A stretch of DNA of 40,916 nt from contig CALMZP010000160.1 in assembly GCA_937870635.1 (NCBI GenBank), forward strand, positions 1-40,916, written 5' to 3'. Positions 21,201 to 28,612 of the stretch are shown in pieces. Positions within the stretch are counted from its first letter, which is position 1, and every line of letters starts with the position of its first letter. A program made the position numbers and the translations under genes. Source of the stretch: an uncultured Acidobacteriota bacterium. GTDB taxonomy: Bacteria; Acidobacteriota; Thermoanaerobaculia; Gp7-AA8. Under the pieces are notes generated by a model. It worked only from the letters and a program-made list of their open reading frames with translations, was not told the origin of the DNA and did no database searches.

Positions 21201-21744
21201 CCTCCTGGGCGGTGAACAGTCGGGCGAGATCGCCGCGGTCGGCTTCGAGATGTACACGAAGCTCCTCGAGGAAACGATCCGTGAGATGAAGGGCGAGCGC
21301 ATCGAGGAGGAAGTCGAGACCTCGATGAACCTCGGCGTCGACATCTACATCCCGAAGGATTACATCCTCGAAGAGAACCTGCGCATGACTTTCTACAAGA
21401 AGATCGCCTCCGCGCAGACGGACCAGCGCCTCGAAGACATTCGCAACGAGATGCGCGACCGCTTCGGAGCTGTCCCGCCGAACATAGACAACCTGCTGCG
21501 CTTCGTAAAGATCAAACGCTACGCGCAGACGATCGGCGTCATCTCGATCGTTCGGGAAGGCGCACGCGTCGTGCTCAAGCTGACGCAGAACGCGAAGGTC
21601 GATCCGAACAAACTCCTCCAGCTGATCCAGGACACCCCGCAGGCGAAGTTCTCGCCAACCGGCGTGCTCTCGTTCCCCATCAAGGAGCAGGGCGCCGAGG
21701 TCATCGATGCAATCGAGAGGCTGCTGAGAGGGATCGCGGCATGA
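18226..21744 (+). CDS. mfd: Transcription-repair coupling factor Mfd with N-terminal repeat insertion
   Basis: 1172 residues. Order: UvrB-homology module (to ~350), RNA-polymerase-interacting domain ([22 protein letters not shown]), RecG-like helicase with Walker A [9 protein letters not shown] (~663-671), DEEQ box (764-767), [14 protein letters not shown], and the C-terminal TRCF domain. It removes stalled RNA polymerase at lesions and recruits UvrA. Residues ~25-52 carry two copies of WSAGDLARV encoded by two direct copies of a palindromic DNA repeat that also occurs at 25313-25379; other Mfd proteins lack this. The frame is intact across it, beside a run of eight T (18282-18289). The stop overlaps an ATG at 21741. 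Confidence 0.97.
   Translation: [1172 protein letters not shown]
18297..18372 (+). repeat. Two direct copies of a dispersed GC-rich palindrome inside mfd
   Basis: Copies at 18297-18324 and 18345-18372 begin GTGGAGCGCGGGCGACC and continue identically for 28 bp, 48 bp apart, thus in the same frame. The core GCGGGCGACCTCGCCCGC is self-complementary. The same unit forms an inverted pair after radC. Confidence 0.9.
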
Positions 21745-21747
21745 AAC

Positions 21748-21816
21748 GATTTTGGATTTTGGATTTTGGATTGATCGATTCCCAATCCAAAATCCAAAAT
21801 CCAAAATCCAAAATCC
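21748..21816. repeat. Period-7 inverted repeat (GATTTTG arrays) between mfd and the isomerase gene
   Basis: Left arm 21748-21772 holds three GATTTTG heptamers plus GATT; right arm 21784-21816 holds AATC plus four CAAAATC and a final C. The arms pair perfectly over 25 bp around an 11-nt loop. A second hairpin of the same heptamer lies at 33483-33555. It could act as a bidirectional terminator or be a mobile repeat relic. Confidence 0.9.
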
Positions 21817-21835
21817 AGTGCTACCCTACCGCGCC

Positions 21836-22723
21836 GTGCGACCGTTCCTCGCAGCTGCGCTGATCCTCAGCCTCGTCACCTGTTCCCGGAAGCCGGCGAC
21901 GCCGCCGGATGTCGTCGCGCGCGTTGGCGAGCGGATGATCACGCTGGCCGACTTCAAGCGTTATCTCGAACGGAACGCCGGGACGGAGCTCGCCCAGCTG
22001 CAGCCGGAGGTCGCGAGCGCAGTGCTCGACCAGTATCTCGAAGAGATCGTCCTCTCCGAATACGCCGCGAAGACGGGAGTCGAAGTTCCGGCCGACGCGA
22101 TCGCCACCGCCGTCCGCACGGACGCCGGGGCGACGGTCGTCGAGAAAAAGGACGAGATGCGCCGCCAGCGTCTCCTCGCGAATCTCTCAGCCGAGACAGG
22201 CGAGCCGACGGATCAGCAGATCCGCGATTACTACGATCAGCACCAAGCAGAGTTCCGTACCGGCGAAGAAGTCAAAGTCCGGCAGATCCTGGTCAACGAA
22301 GAATCACTGGCGAACGAAATCGCCGCCAAGCTCAAGAAGGGCGCCTCCTTCGAGGAACTCTCGGCCGAGCACTCCCGGGCCGCGAACGCGAAACGTGGCG
22401 GCGAGATCGGATTCGTCACCCGCGGCGAGCTGCCGAAGATGTTCGAGGAAGAGATTTTCGCCCTCCGCCCCGGTCAGATCAGCAGCGTGATCCGGACCGA
22501 CAACAGCTATCACCTGTTCAAGGTCGAAGAGCACCGTCCACCCGGGACCATGACCCTGGAAACGGCTTTCCCTGTGATCCGGGCCCGCCTTCAGGAGGAA
22601 GCGACCCGGGCTAGAATGGCCCAGCTCGTCTCGACGGCCCGCAAAGAGCTCCCCACGGCGGTCCTGACCAAGCGCCTCCCCTTCCGCTACTCAGGGGCCT
22701 TCCCGAAATCCGAGAACGAATAA
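21836..22723 (+). CDS. Parvulin-type peptidyl-prolyl isomerase lipoprotein
   Basis: 295 residues from GTG 21836, chosen because it opens straight into a lipoprotein signal (LAAALILSLVTCSRK). GTG 21818 is an alternative; codons further upstream come from the heptamer repeat. A SurA-like N-terminal helical region (~25-135) is followed by a PPIC domain (VKVRQILVNEESLANEIAAK, GGEIGFVTRGELP, NSYHLFKVEEH). It would help fold outer-membrane or periplasmic proteins. Paired with a second isomerase gene 47 bp downstream. Confidence 0.87.
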   Translation: MRPFLAAALILSLVTCSRKPATPPDVVARVGERMITLADFKRYLERNAGTELAQLQPEVASAVLDQYLEEIVLSEYAAKTGVEVPADAIATAVRTDAGATVVEKKDEMRRQRLLANLSAETGEPTDQQIRDYYDQHQAEFRTGEEVKVRQILVNEESLANEIAAKLKKGASFEELSAEHSRAANAKRGGEIGFVTRGELPKMFEEEIFALRPGQISSVIRTDNSYHLFKVEEHRPPGTMTLETAFPVIRARLQEEATRARMAQLVSTARKELPTAVLTKRLPFRYSGAFPKSENE

Positions 22724-22770
22724 ATCCCCCCGTAACTTGTTGTGACCGCTACTCGTCGGATCAATTGCTT

Positions 22771-23751
22771 ATGAAGAAAACCCTACTCGCAGCAGCCCTG
22801 TTCGCCGCCGTCGCCTTCTCGGCCGGCGCCGCGGACATCGTCGAAGCGGTCGTCGTCCGTGTGGGCGATCGAATCATCACCCGCTCCCAATACGCCAAAC
22901 GCCTCGCCGACCTCGATCGCGAGATCGAGCAGACCAGCCCTCCGGAGCAGGTGGCCGAGCGGAAGCAGCAGGTGCGCGCGCGGATCGTCGATGAGCTCAT
23001 CGAAGAGCTCCTCATCAAGGATCGCGCGGACCGCATCGGCGTCACCGTCTCTCCTGACGAGATCAAGGACGCGATCAACCGCTTGAAACAGCAGTACAAC
23101 ATCACCACCGACGAGCAGTTCGAGTCCTCGCTCCGTCAGTCCGGCATGACCCGCGCGGACATGGAAGTCCGCCTCCGCGAAACGCTCATCACAAACAAGG
23201 TCTTCGCCCGCGAGCTGCGGAACCGCGGCGAGCTCGATGACCGCGAGCTGCGCGAGCGCTACAACCGGGAGAAAGAGCAATACCGGCTTCCGGAACGCGC
23301 CCGCCTCCGCGAGATCGTCATCGTGAAGCCGGAGCATCCGGCTCTGGCCGAGGAAGCGCGCAAGCGAGCGGAAACCGCCGCGTCCGACGCTCGTGGCCCC
23401 GGTGCTGATTTCGCGAAGATCGCCGCCGCCGTCTCCGAAGCAGGCACGAAGGACCAGGGCGGAGATCTTGGCGAGGTCGCACGCGGTGAGCTCCTCGCGA
23501 ATCTCGATACCGCTGTCTTCAATGCGGCGGCCGGCGATGTGCTCGGTCCGATCGAAACGCGCTCCGGCTGGCACGTCCTCAAGGTCGAGCAGCGGCTTCC
23601 GTCCGAAGTTCCCGCGTTCGAATCGGTGAAGGACAAGCTCCGCAAAGACGCCAGCGAAGAAACGTTCCAGCGCGATCTCAAGGCCTACCTCGAGAGCCTG
23701 CGCAAGGACGCCTTCATCCAGATTCACGAACAGAACATCCCGAAGGCATAG
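22771..23751 (+). CDS. SurA/PpiC-like periplasmic peptidyl-prolyl isomerase
   Basis: 326 residues from ATG 22771 (an in-frame TTG at 22765 is less likely). Clear signal peptide (LLAAALFAAVAFSAGAAD), SurA N-terminal domain (VVRVGDRIITRSQYAKRL, DELIEELLIKDRADRIGVTVS) and one rotamase domain (RLREIVIVKPEH, GGDLGEVARGEL, SGWHVLKVEQR). Acts as chaperone/isomerase in the periplasm for outer-membrane proteins; tandem arrangement with the lipoprotein isomerase suggests shared clients. Confidence 0.9.
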   Translation: MKKTLLAAALFAAVAFSAGAADIVEAVVVRVGDRIITRSQYAKRLADLDREIEQTSPPEQVAERKQQVRARIVDELIEELLIKDRADRIGVTVSPDEIKDAINRLKQQYNITTDEQFESSLRQSGMTRADMEVRLRETLITNKVFARELRNRGELDDRELRERYNREKEQYRLPERARLREIVIVKPEHPALAEEARKRAETAASDARGPGADFAKIAAAVSEAGTKDQGGDLGEVARGELLANLDTAVFNAAAGDVLGPIETRSGWHVLKVEQRLPSEVPAFESVKDKLRKDASEETFQRDLKAYLESLRKDAFIQIHEQNIPKA

Positions 23752-23757
23752 GCCTTA

Positions 23758-23850
23758 CGTCATCCTGAGGCGCGGAGACGCCGAACGACCTCAAGATGCC
23801 AAACTCTGCCATCTGGAGGTCCTTCGCCGCTTCGCCGGCTCAGGATGACG
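23758..23850. repeat. Inverted dispersed repeat with CGTCATCCTGAG ends
   Basis: Two related arms of ~41 bp face each other: one begins CGTCATCCTGAG at 23758, the other ends CTCAGGATGACG at 23850, both running into a GACCTC/GAGGTC core. Imperfect hairpin in the gap between the isomerase and sirtuin genes; resembles repeats common in acidobacterial and other large environmental genomes. Confidence 0.75.
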
Positions 23851-23915
23851 TGTTGCCGCACTTCACAGTCCACCCCTCGTAGACGTTTGACCCACCCGAG
23901 GTATCCTCGGCCGCG

Positions 23916-24638
23916 ATGAGTGAAGTCGCTCAGGCGGTCGAAGCGATCCGCAAGTTGCGTCCACGGCGCGTCGTGCTCTTCACCGGCGCCGGCGTCTCGG
24001 CTGACAGCGGCATCCCCACCTTCCGCGGCAACGAAGGACTCTGGCGGAACTTTCGCGCCGAGGATCTCGCCACTCCGCAGGCGTTCGAGCGCGATCCGGT
24101 TCTCGTGTGGCAGTGGTACGAGATGCGACGCGACATCATCCGCAACGCAAAGCCCAACGCCGCCCATCTGGCGATCGCCAGACTGCACGACGCGGTCGTC
24201 ATCACGCAAAACGTCGACGGACTCCACAAGCGCGCAGGATCGGGCGATGTCGTCGAGCTCCACGGCAATATCTTCCGGGCCCGTTGCGTGCGCGAAGGGA
24301 CGACGACGTTGCGCGAGGCTCCGTTCGCGTCCCTCCCTCCTCATTGTGAATGCGGCGCCATGCTCAGGCCCGACGTGGTGTGGTTCGGGGAGATGCTTTC
24401 CGAGCCTGCGATCGCGCGCGCATCGGCGGCGATGATGGGGGCGGATCTCCTCGTCGTCGTCGGAACGTCGGGAGTGGTTTATCCGGCGGCTGGACTGGTC
24501 TCACTCCACCGCGGGCTATCGGTCGAGATCAACCCGCAGGCATCATCGCTGCCGTCAGCATGCACCTTCGCAATTCCAGCGCGCGCGGCCGAAGCGACCC
24601 CGCCGATCGTCGACGCGATCCTGGAGGGAAGCGAATGA
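23916..24638 (+). CDS. cobB: Class III sirtuin NAD-dependent protein deacylase
   Basis: 240 residues. NAD-binding GAGVSADSGIPTFRG (24-38), TQNVDGLH (98-104) and catalytic H116 (LHGN) are present, as is VVGTSGVVYPA near the C-terminus. Y68 and R71 in WYEMRR mark the class III (desuccinylase/demalonylase-capable) group. The zinc-ribbon is odd: C144 and C146 (HCECG) are present, but the first pair has only C124 (CVRE). Removes acyl groups from lysines using NAD. Stop overlaps the radC start (ATGA). Confidence 0.93.
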   Translation: MSEVAQAVEAIRKLRPRRVVLFTGAGVSADSGIPTFRGNEGLWRNFRAEDLATPQAFERDPVLVWQWYEMRRDIIRNAKPNAAHLAIARLHDAVVITQNVDGLHKRAGSGDVVELHGNIFRARCVREGTTTLREAPFASLPPHCECGAMLRPDVVWFGEMLSEPAIARASAAMMGADLLVVVGTSGVVYPAAGLVSLHRGLSVEINPQASSLPSACTFAIPARAAEATPPIVDAILEGSE

Positions 24639-25306
24639 GAGAAGTCATCGCCGATCTGCCCCTCGACGACCGCCCGCGGGAACGCCTGCTCAATCACGGC
24701 GCGGACACGCTCTCGGACGCGGAACTGATCGCAATCCTTCTTGGATCGGGCATGCGTGGAAAGAACGCGATCCAGCTCGCGCGGGAAATGCTGCAGGACG
24801 GGATGTCTTCCCTCCGGCGGCGCGAGCCTTCCACGCTCGCGAGACTGGCAGGCGTAGGGCCTGCGAAAGCGAGCCGCATCGTCGCCGCCTTCGAAGTGGC
24901 GAGGCGCCTCGCCGGCGCGGAGCCGGACACGCTTCCCACCTTCGATCCCGATCTCTTCGGCCGCGCACTCGTGACCAGCTATGCGCACCACGTCCAGGAA
25001 AAGCTCGGCGCGGCGTTCCTCGATTCACGGCAGAGGATCCTGAAGCAGCGCGAGATCTTCGTCGGCACGATCAATCACGCCGCAGTGTCGACACGCGATG
25101 TGCTCCGTTACGCACTCGAGGAGAACGCCTGCGCGATCGTGCTCTATCACAATCATCCATCAGGCGATCCGTCGCCATCGGCGGAGGACCTGATGTTCAC
25201 GCGCAAGATGATCGAGTCGCTGAGGCTGTGCGACATCGAGCTGGCCGATCACATCGTCGTCGGCGCGCACCGGTTCTATTCGATGCGGCAGAGAGGGCAG
25301 ATTTAG
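24635..25306 (+). CDS. radC: RadC/JAB-domain protein
   Basis: 223 residues, normal length. N-terminal helix-hairpin-helix (LARLAGVGPAKASRIVAAFE) and C-terminal JAB/MPN domain with metal motif LYHNHPSGDPSPSAED. The start ATG 24635 overlaps the sirtuin stop by 4 bp, with GGAGGGAA just upstream. Once linked to DNA repair, the true function of RadC remains unsettled; the metalloprotease-like site is intact. Confidence 0.95.
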   Translation: MREVIADLPLDDRPRERLLNHGADTLSDAELIAILLGSGMRGKNAIQLAREMLQDGMSSLRRREPSTLARLAGVGPAKASRIVAAFEVARRLAGAEPDTLPTFDPDLFGRALVTSYAHHVQEKLGAAFLDSRQRILKQREIFVGTINHAAVSTRDVLRYALEENACAIVLYHNHPSGDPSPSAEDLMFTRKMIESLRLCDIELADHIVVGAHRFYSMRQRGQI

Positions 25307-25312
25307 CGGATG

Positions 25313-25379
25313 GTGGAGCGCGGGCGACCCCGCCCGCTTCTTCAACACATGATCGCGGGCGAGGTCGCCCGCGCTCCAC
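25313..25379. repeat. Hairpin of the mfd-type GC palindrome between radC and ilvE
   Basis: Left arm 25313-25337 and right arm 25355-25379 are 25-bp inverted copies with one mismatch and a 17-nt loop; each starts GTGGAGCGCGGGCGACC. Lies between convergent radC and ilvE and could double as a terminator. Same sequence as the two copies inside mfd. Confidence 0.9.
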
Positions 25380-25385
25380 TGTCCC

Positions 25386-26354
25386 CTACCGCGCGGCCAG
25401 CGCGGCCTTCCGCATCTCCGCGCGCTTTCCGGTGTAGACCGGCGTGAGCCAGCTGAACCGGTCGGGAATCTCTCCGCCGATGTACGCGAAGTACTCCTTC
25501 TGAATACGCTCGGTGACTGGTCCACGGCGGCCGGCGCCGACCGGGATCTTGTCCACGCTGCGGACTGGCGTGACTTCGGCGGCGGTGCCGGTGAGGAAGA
25601 GCTCGTCGGCGATGTACAGCGCTTCGCGCGGGATGAGCGTCTCCACGACTTCGAAGCCGAGGTCGCGAGCCAGGCGGATGATGGTGTCGCGGGTGATGCC
25701 GGCGAGCACGGAAGCTCCAAGAGGCGGCGTCAGGATTCTGTTGTCGCGGACGAGGAACACGTTCTCGCCGGAGCCTTCGCTGACATACCCGGAAACATCC
25801 AGCGCGATCCCTTCCGCATACCCTTCCGCCGCTGCCTCGGCACGAATGAGGATGGAGTTCATGTAGTTCGCGGTGGCCTTGGCCAGTGCGGGGAATGTAT
25901 TGGGGGCCATTCGATTCCAGGAGGAAACGCGGACATCGACACCCTTTTCGAAACCCTCGGCGCCGAGATACTTGCCCCACACCCAGGCGGCGATCATGAC
26001 GTCGATCGGGCAGTTCGCGGGATTCACACCGAGGGAGTGGAAGCCCCGATAGACCAGCGGGCGGAGGTAGCAGTCATCGAACTCGTTCGCCGCGATCACA
26101 TCGAGCATCGCGTTCTTGAAGTCCGCGAACGAGTACGGGACCTCCATCCGGTAGATCCTGCAACTGTCGTAGAGACGGCGGAGATGCTCGTCGAGGCGGA
26201 ACACGGCCGGGCCGTTTTTCGTCTGGTAGCAGCGGATGCCCTCGAAGAGGCCTGAGCCGTAATGGAGGGCATGCGTCAGCACGTGAATCTTCGCGTCGGC
26301 AAAGTCCACGAGCCGTCCGTTCATCCAGATTTTCTTCACTTCCTCGAACGGCAT
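25386..26354 (-). CDS. ilvE: Branched-chain amino acid aminotransferase
   Basis: 322 residues. Fold-type IV PLP enzyme: HALHYGSGLFEGIRCY, the catalytic lysine in FPALAKATANYMNS, and SEGSGENVFLVRD plus the phosphate loop TGTAAEVTPV. Interconverts Leu/Ile/Val and their 2-oxo acids in the cytoplasm. GGAGG lies 6 bp before the ATG. A strong promoter sits 60-90 bp upstream. Confidence 0.95.
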   Translation of the reverse strand: MPFEEVKKIWMNGRLVDFADAKIHVLTHALHYGSGLFEGIRCYQTKNGPAVFRLDEHLRRLYDSCRIYRMEVPYSFADFKNAMLDVIAANEFDDCYLRPLVYRGFHSLGVNPANCPIDVMIAAWVWGKYLGAEGFEKGVDVRVSSWNRMAPNTFPALAKATANYMNSILIRAEAAAEGYAEGIALDVSGYVSEGSGENVFLVRDNRILTPPLGASVLAGITRDTIIRLARDLGFEVVETLIPREALYIADELFLTGTAAEVTPVRSVDKIPVGAGRRGPVTERIQKEYFAYIGGEIPDRFSWLTPVYTGKRAEMRKAALAAR

Positions 26355-26413
26355 TCCAGCCTCCTCGATTGAGCGTTGTTCGACTCGGATGAGTCAAAGG
26401 TCGGGGTACAGCG

Positions 26414-26443
26414 AGTATAGGTGGCGCTCTTTTTAGGTGTCAA
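26414..26443 (-). promoter_or_regulatory. Strong sigma-70-type promoter for ilvE
   Basis: Minus strand TTGACA (26443-26438) and TATACT (26419-26414) with 18-bp spacing, predicting a start near 26407 and a ~53-nt leader. A small dyad (GACTC-GGAT-GAGTC) lies in the leader and may be an operator. Confidence 0.65.
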
Positions 26444-26492
26444 TGCTATAAACCTGCCCGTTTCCGAACGTGCACGCCGCCGGGACCAAACA

Positions 26493-27275
26493 ATGGACTT
26501 CCACGAAAAGATTGCAGTGATTACGGGCGCCTCGAGCGGGATCGGCCGCGCGACCGCCCTCGAGCTCGCCCGCCGCGGAGCGCACGTCGTCCTCGCCGCC
26601 CGGCGCGCCGAGATGCTCGAAAACGTAGCTGGAGAATGCCGGAAACTCGGCGTGCGCGCTCAGATCGTCGTCACCGACGTCCGTGACCGCGATGCCTGCC
26701 GCAACCTCATCGCCGCCGCGGGCGACGTCGACATCCTGGTGAACAATGCCGGCTTCGCGATCTACGATTCCTCCGAGGAAGCGCGGATCGGCGAGATGCG
26801 CGACATGATGGATACGAACTTCTTCGGCACGGTGCACTGCACGCAGGCCGTTCTCCCCGCGATGCTCGCCCGCCGGCGCGGCAGCATCGTCAACGTGGGG
26901 TCGATTACCGGAATCATGGGGTTCGCTCGCATGGGCGCTTACTGCGCGAGCAAATTCGCGATCGCCGGCTGGACCGAGGCGCTGCGAGACGAGGTGATCG
27001 GGAAAGGCGTGAGCGTTGCACTGGTGTGCCCTGCCACAACGGATACCGAATTCTTCATGAAAGCAGAACGTGGAAAGCAGCCCGCCGCCTCGCGTCTGAT
27101 CCTCGCTGTACCGCCGGAGCGCGTGGCGCGCGCCATCTGTGCTTCCGTGGCCGACGGCCGCTATCGCCGCATCCTCCCCCTCACCGCGACGATGTTCATG
27201 CGCTTCAAGGAGCTCTCGCCCGGCTTCGCGCATGCGGTTTTCCGCGGATTGACGCGACTCATGGAGCGTCGATGA
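26493..27275 (+). CDS. Short-chain dehydrogenase/reductase
   Basis: 260 residues from ATG 26493. Classical SDR: TGASSGIG cofactor loop, VNNAG, Ser in VGSITG, and YCASK catalytic pair. NAD(P)-dependent oxidoreductase of unknown substrate. The C-terminal ~40 residues (LPLTATMFMRFKELSPGF) are hydrophobic, common in membrane-associated SDRs. Stop overlaps the rhomboid start, so the two are coupled. Confidence 0.88.
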   Translation: MDFHEKIAVITGASSGIGRATALELARRGAHVVLAARRAEMLENVAGECRKLGVRAQIVVTDVRDRDACRNLIAAAGDVDILVNNAGFAIYDSSEEARIGEMRDMMDTNFFGTVHCTQAVLPAMLARRRGSIVNVGSITGIMGFARMGAYCASKFAIAGWTEALRDEVIGKGVSVALVCPATTDTEFFMKAERGKQPAASRLILAVPPERVARAICASVADGRYRRILPLTATMFMRFKELSPGFAHAVFRGLTRLMERR

Positions 27276-27898
27276 AGATCGCCCTCTCACGGGCGCCGGT
27301 GACTGCGGCGCTCCTCCTCGCCATTGCCATCGTCTGGATCGCCGAGCTTGCGGACCCCGAGATCCTCGGCCGCGGCGCGATCATTCCCCGGATGCTCGCC
27401 CAGGGTGAGTACTGGCGCGTCTTCACGGCGATGTTCCTCCACGCCGGCTGGCTGCACTGGGCCGCCAACTCGTGGACGCTCTATCAGCTCGGCATGCTGT
27501 ACGAGGCGATGTTCGGCTCGAAACGGTTCGCTCTCGTCTATTTCGTCAGCGGTGCCGTCGCCTCGATCGCGAGTTCCCTCCGCGTCGAAACCGCGTCCGT
27601 CGGCGCCAGCGGCGCCATCCTCGGCATCCTCGGCGCGTTCTTCTTCTCCATCCGAAGGTCGCCGCAGTTCCGGCACGAGCCGTGGACGAAAGGCCTCATC
27701 AGCCAGCTGATGTTCTGGGCGTTCCTCAACATCGCCATCGGCCTGTCGATGTCGGAGCTGATCGACAACACCGCCCACATCGCCGGTCTCGTGACCGGTC
27801 TCGTCCTCGGCTTGATGCCGCATCGCGTTCCGCCGCCTCCACCGGGGCAGATCGTGGTCGACGTGCAGCCGTACGACGACACCGTCGGGTCTCGATGA
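27272..27898 (+). CDS. Rhomboid-family intramembrane serine protease
   Basis: 208 residues with about six membrane helices. Key motifs: HAGWLHWAANSW (loop/helix 2), catalytic Ser in GASGAILGILGA, and catalytic His in NTAHIAGLVTG. It would cleave membrane helices of unknown substrates. Ends with a Pro-rich cytoplasmic tail. Start ATG 27272 overlaps the SDR stop (ATGA). Convergent with cysH, 19 bp apart, no clear terminator. Confidence 0.92.
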   Translation: MKIALSRAPVTAALLLAIAIVWIAELADPEILGRGAIIPRMLAQGEYWRVFTAMFLHAGWLHWAANSWTLYQLGMLYEAMFGSKRFALVYFVSGAVASIASSLRVETASVGASGAILGILGAFFFSIRRSPQFRHEPWTKGLISQLMFWAFLNIAIGLSMSELIDNTAHIAGLVTGLVLGLMPHRVPPPPPGQIVVDVQPYDDTVGSR

Positions 27899-27917
27899 AT
27901 CCTCACAAGCGCACATT

Positions 27918-28598
27918 TCATTCCTTGTGCAGACCGCACTCGGTCTTGTTGAACCCGGCCCACCGGCCGGCGCGCGGATCTTCTCCGGGAGCCACCGGGC
28001 GTGTGCACCAGGTGCAGCCGATGCTCGGGTAGTTGCGGTCATGAAGCACGTTGTAGGGAACCGCGTGCGCGCGTACGTAATCCCACACACGTTCGGAGGT
28101 CCAGTCGGCGATGGGATTGAACTTCCACAGATTGAACTTCTCGTCCCATTCGATCTTCTTCGCACTCGCGCGCGATGGAGCCTGGTCCCGGCGGATCCCC
28201 GTGATCCAGGCACGCAGGGTCCGCAGCTTCTGCTGCAACGGCTCGACCTTTCGGATCGCGCAGCAACGGTCGGGGTCACTCGACCATAACGCCTCGCCGT
28301 GGACCAGAGCCTGCTCATTGGGAGCGAGGCTGGCCCGGCAGCGTTCGACGGAGATTCCGTATCGCGATTCGATCGTGTCGATGAGCGCGTAGGTCTCCGG
28401 GAACAGAAAATCGGTGTCGAGCGTGAAGACGCGGAAAGGGATGTCCGTCGCCGCGGCGAGGTCGATCAGCACGACGTCTTCGGCGCCAAAGCTGGAGGCG
28501 ATGGCGACGTCGCCATCGAAGGACTCCAATCCGATTCGCACGAGCTCGCGTGCTTCGAGAGTTTCCGCGTTGTTCCAGGCGGCAGGATCCAGAGACAT
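27918..28598 (-). CDS. cysH: Adenylyl-sulfate (APS) reductase
   Basis: 226 residues. PP-loop fold (SSFGAEDVVLIDL), [4Fe-4S] cysteines in DRCCAIRKVEPL and SIGCTWCTRPV, and the catalytic C-terminal Cys in ECGLHKE. Presence of the Fe-S cysteines places it with APS reductases, consistent with sat and absence of cysC. Reduces APS to sulfite with thioredoxin. ATG 28598 is chosen as the N-terminus of the conserved fold. Last gene of the sulfur operon. Confidence 0.94.
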   Translation of the reverse strand: MSLDPAAWNNAETLEARELVRIGLESFDGDVAIASSFGAEDVVLIDLAAATDIPFRVFTLDTDFLFPETYALIDTIESRYGISVERCRASLAPNEQALVHGEALWSSDPDRCCAIRKVEPLQQKLRTLRAWITGIRRDQAPSRASAKKIEWDEKFNLWKFNPIADWTSERVWDYVRAHAVPYNVLHDRNYPSIGCTWCTRPVAPGEDPRAGRWAGFNKTECGLHKE

Positions 28599-28612
28599 AG
28601 TCAAATCCTTCC

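Noticed and set aside
21752-21817. N-terminal extension DFGFWI...NPKSKI on the isomerase (and on the methyltransferase)
   Set aside because: It is translated heptamer repeat; the true starts lie after it and give proper signals or conserved N-termini.
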